Below are positions 61,112 to 64,000 of a stretch of 64,000 bases of DNA, in pieces. The position numbers and the translations under genes are program-made. The DNA is taken from assembly GCF_030651495.1 (NCBI RefSeq), contig NZ_JAUSFI010000072.1:1-64000 (forward strand), in the 5' to 3' direction. This DNA is from Undibacterium sp. GTDB taxonomy: Bacteria; Pseudomonadota; Gammaproteobacteria; Burkholderiales; Burkholderiaceae_D. The notes under the pieces were generated by a model. That model saw only the letters and a program-made list of their open reading frames with translations, did not search any database and was not told the DNA's origin. Position 1 is the first letter of the stretch; each line of letters opens with the position of its first letter.

Positions 61112-63940
61112 ATGACGAACCCTTTGCTGCGAAAAAAAACGCTTGCCAGCACGCTCTTGCTGACGTTCGTGACGTGCTTCTGGTCTGCGCAAGCGGCGAT
61201 CAATTTGGCCGATCCGATACCGGTCGGCCCACAAGTCAAAGTCGGCAAACTGGCCAATGGCCTGAGCTATTACATCCATCAAAACAGCAAACCAGAGAAA
61301 AGAGTCGAGTTGCGTCTGGTAGTGAAGGTCGGCTCTGTGATGGAAGATGACGATCAGCAAGGTCTGGCGCACTTTACCGAACACATGGCCTTCAATGGCT
61401 CACGTCATTTTAAAAAGCACGAACTAATTTCCTACCTGCAATCGATAGGCGTGAAATTTGGCGCCGACCTGAATGCTTACACCAGCTTTGACGAAACCGT
61501 CTACATCTTGCCGATACCGACCGACAAGCCAGAAAACCTTGAAACCGGTTTTCAGGTACTGGAAGATTGGGCGCAAGGAATAGAAATGAAAGACGCCGAT
61601 ATCGATAAGGAGCGTGACATTATTCTGGAAGAGGCACGCTTGGGTAAAGGCGCGAGCGACCGCATGAACAAAGTGCTGCTACCGGCGTTATTTAACGGCT
61701 CCCAATACGCCGAGCGCTTACCGATCGGCAAGGAAACCATCCTCAAGAACTTTCATTATGACGCCCTCAAACGCTTTTATACCGACTGGTACCGCCCCGA
61801 CCTGATGGCCGTGGTGGTAGTCGGTGACGTAGCACCGGCGCAGGCTGAAAAAATGATCCAGGCACATTTCTCACAACTGAAAAACCCGGTTCAAGAACGA
61901 GCGCGTGACTACACCAAGATTGCCACACGCACCGCATCAAGCGGCTTAGTCATCACCGATAAAGAAGCCACCAAGAATACCCTGATCATTCACTATCCCA
62001 TCCACGCAACGGAACCAAAGACAATATTGGCCGATTACCGTCAAGATATGATCAAAAACCTGAGCACGGCGATGCTGGGGCAGCGCATGCAAGAACTCAC
62101 CCAACAAGCTAATCCACCGTTCCTGGGCGCTGCCAGTTCACAAGGAAAAATAGCCCCGGGTTACGAATTATTCAGCTCTTTCGCGATGCTGGGGCGCGGC
62201 GGCGTCGCTCCTGCCATGAACGCTGTAGTGCAAGAAAATGAACGGGCACGCCAACTCGGCTTCAGCGTCGATGAACTTGAGCGCAGCAAGAAAAACATGT
62301 TACGCAGCACTGAACGCGGCTATAGCGAACGCGACAAAACCAATTCGGACAGCTATGCAGCCGAGTACATTCGCAATTTCCTGGTACATGAAGAGATCCC
62401 GGGCATCGTGAACGAATATGCCTATGTCACTGAACTGCTGCCGGGCATCACGTTAGCCGAGGTGAACTCTTACGCGCAGCAGAATATTCCAAACAGTAGC
62501 CAAAAACTAGTGGTCTACATGGGATCAAGTAAGCACGATGAGCTTACCCCATCAAGTACGCAACTAGTGGCGCTTGTCAACACGGCCGAAAAAGCGCCAG
62601 TGCTGGCCAGAGAGGAAAAAACGCTCGCCACCAGCCTGATGACACAGCCTCCCAAAGCGGGCCGCATCGTATCTGAAACACAAAATAAGGAACTGGGTCT
62701 TTTTGAACTGACACTCTCGAACGGTATCAAGGTCATCCTTAAACCTACCGATTTCAAAAATGATGAGGTACTCATCAGCGCCACACGTTTTGGCGGTCAG
62801 TCTCGTTTTGATGATGCAGACATGTTTAATGCACGTTACGCTAACACGGTCGTTGGGGTGATGGGCTTGAAAACGTTCACCCCCATCGATGTGCAAAAAA
62901 TTCTGGCGGGAAAAACACTAGGCTTGCAAATGAGCATGGGCAATTATACCGAGCAGGTTAACGGCAATGCAGGCAGCGCCGATATAGAAGCGATGTTCCA
63001 GGTACTCTACCTGCGTCTGGCGAGTCCGCGCAAAGATGAGGCCTTGTACCAAGCCTTCATCAGCAACGCACAAGAACAGACAAAAAATACCATGGCGAGC
63101 CCAGAATCGGTCTTTAACGACGTAGTGCAAACCACCCTATATAACCATCATCCACGTCTGGGGCGGGCCCCCAAGCCGGAAGATTTTAGCCAGATCAATC
63201 TGGCGCGCAGCATGGCGATTTACGATGAACGTTTCAATAGTGCCAAGGATCTGACTTTCATCATTGTGGGGAGCTTTGATCCAGACAAGATCAAACCGCT
63301 GATCGCGACCTATCTGGCCAGCCTGCCAACACCAGACATCATCAGCGAATACAAGGATCTGGGCATGCGTCCGGTGGCCGGTGTAGTGAAAAAAGAAGTC
63401 CGCAGTGGCTCCGAGCAAAAGAGCCTGGTCTCACTCAATTTCACTGGCGCGGCGACCTATTCGACAGAAGAGCATCTGCGTTTTGCTGCACTGATCGAAG
63501 TAATGAATCTTAAAATCACCGACGTTTTGCGCGAGAAGCTGACCTTGATCTATGGCGGCGGCATGAACGGATCGTTCGACCGGATTCCGTACGCCAATTA
63601 CCATATCGGCGTCAGCCTGCCATGCGGCCCGGACAATGTAGACAAAGTGATCGCTGCCACCTTCGGCGAAATAGAAAAAATCAAGAATGAAGGACCGCAA
63701 CAGGCGGATCTGGATAAGGTCAAACAAAACTGGATTAAGGCGCGCCAGATAGCGATGCGCACTAACGGCCATTGGCTAGGATCGCTGCAGGACGCGACTT
63801 TGTACGGCACCGATCCAGCCATCATCTTGAGCTACGAAAAGCGCATCAACGCCATTACCCTGGACGAGATTAAGGACGCGGCCAAGCGTTACTTCAATAT
63901 GGAAAATTATGTACAGGTGGTGCTGTATCCAGAGAAGTAA
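61112..63940 (+). CDS. M16-family (insulinase-like) zinc peptidase
   Basis: GLAHFTEHMAFNGSRHF (HxxEH) and paired M16 domains; start chosen at MTNPLLRKK. Confidence 0.94.
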   Translation: MTNPLLRKKTLASTLLLTFVTCFWSAQAAINLADPIPVGPQVKVGKLANGLSYYIHQNSKPEKRVELRLVVKVGSVMEDDDQQGLAHFTEHMAFNGSRHFKKHELISYLQSIGVKFGADLNAYTSFDETVYILPIPTDKPENLETGFQVLEDWAQGIEMKDADIDKERDIILEEARLGKGASDRMNKVLLPALFNGSQYAERLPIGKETILKNFHYDALKRFYTDWYRPDLMAVVVVGDVAPAQAEKMIQAHFSQLKNPVQERARDYTKIATRTASSGLVITDKEATKNTLIIHYPIHATEPKTILADYRQDMIKNLSTAMLGQRMQELTQQANPPFLGAASSQGKIAPGYELFSSFAMLGRGGVAPAMNAVVQENERARQLGFSVDELERSKKNMLRSTERGYSERDKTNSDSYAAEYIRNFLVHEEIPGIVNEYAYVTELLPGITLAEVNSYAQQNIPNSSQKLVVYMGSSKHDELTPSSTQLVALVNTAEKAPVLAREEKTLATSLMTQPPKAGRIVSETQNKELGLFELTLSNGIKVILKPTDFKNDEVLISATRFGGQSRFDDADMFNARYANTVVGVMGLKTFTPIDVQKILAGKTLGLQMSMGNYTEQVNGNAGSADIEAMFQVLYLRLASPRKDEALYQAFISNAQEQTKNTMASPESVFNDVVQTTLYNHHPRLGRAPKPEDFSQINLARSMAIYDERFNSAKDLTFIIVGSFDPDKIKPLIATYLASLPTPDIISEYKDLGMRPVAGVVKKEVRSGSEQKSLVSLNFTGAATYSTEEHLRFAALIEVMNLKITDVLREKLTLIYGGGMNGSFDRIPYANYHIGVSLPCGPDNVDKVIAATFGEIEKIKNEGPQQADLDKVKQNWIKARQIAMRTNGHWLGSLQDATLYGTDPAIILSYEKRINAITLDEIKDAAKRYFNMENYVQVVLYPEK

Positions 63941-64000
63941 TCTGACAACGCACTGTACATTCTATCTGCGGTCGCCACGTTCGGATAACTGCATTGTTAG

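Noticed and set aside
1-64000. CRISPR arrays, tRNA/rRNA genes, prophage or complete IS transposase genes
   Set aside because: No regularly spaced direct repeats with spacers, cloverleaf/rRNA sequence, or transposase/integrase ORFs were recognised.

Overview
64 kb of a betaproteobacterial chromosome, probably Oxalobacteraceae/Burkholderiales judged by gene content and not by a search. Most of it is housekeeping and signalling: clpA/clpS/csp, icd, rluE-like, rpsT, parE/parC, a hut operon with hutC and an embedded chemoreceptor, orn, phhB, rsgA, several GGDEF and two-component proteins, an SHP-type cytochrome operon and an M16 peptidase. The most notable locus is a minus-strand three-gene cluster at about 37.9-40.8 kb. 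It encodes a 71-aa peptide with a hydrophobic C-terminus, a TPR-transmembrane-GGDEF protein, and a SonM-like tetrapyrrole-methylase-fold protein. I read this as a candidate 'split borosin' RiPP pathway (peptide backbone alpha-N-methylation) with an inserted diguanylate cyclase. Other items of interest are a family of at least four intergenic palindromic repeats, an 84-bp G/C-tract repeat present twice plus one partial copy, a ~114-bp MITE-like element, a decayed GNAT acetyltransferase gene, a perfect HutC-like operator, and a nucleotide-sugar/two-component block between csp and icd. No rRNA, tRNA, CRISPR array or complete transposase gene was recognised. All family calls are by eye from the translated sequence; no database search was run.
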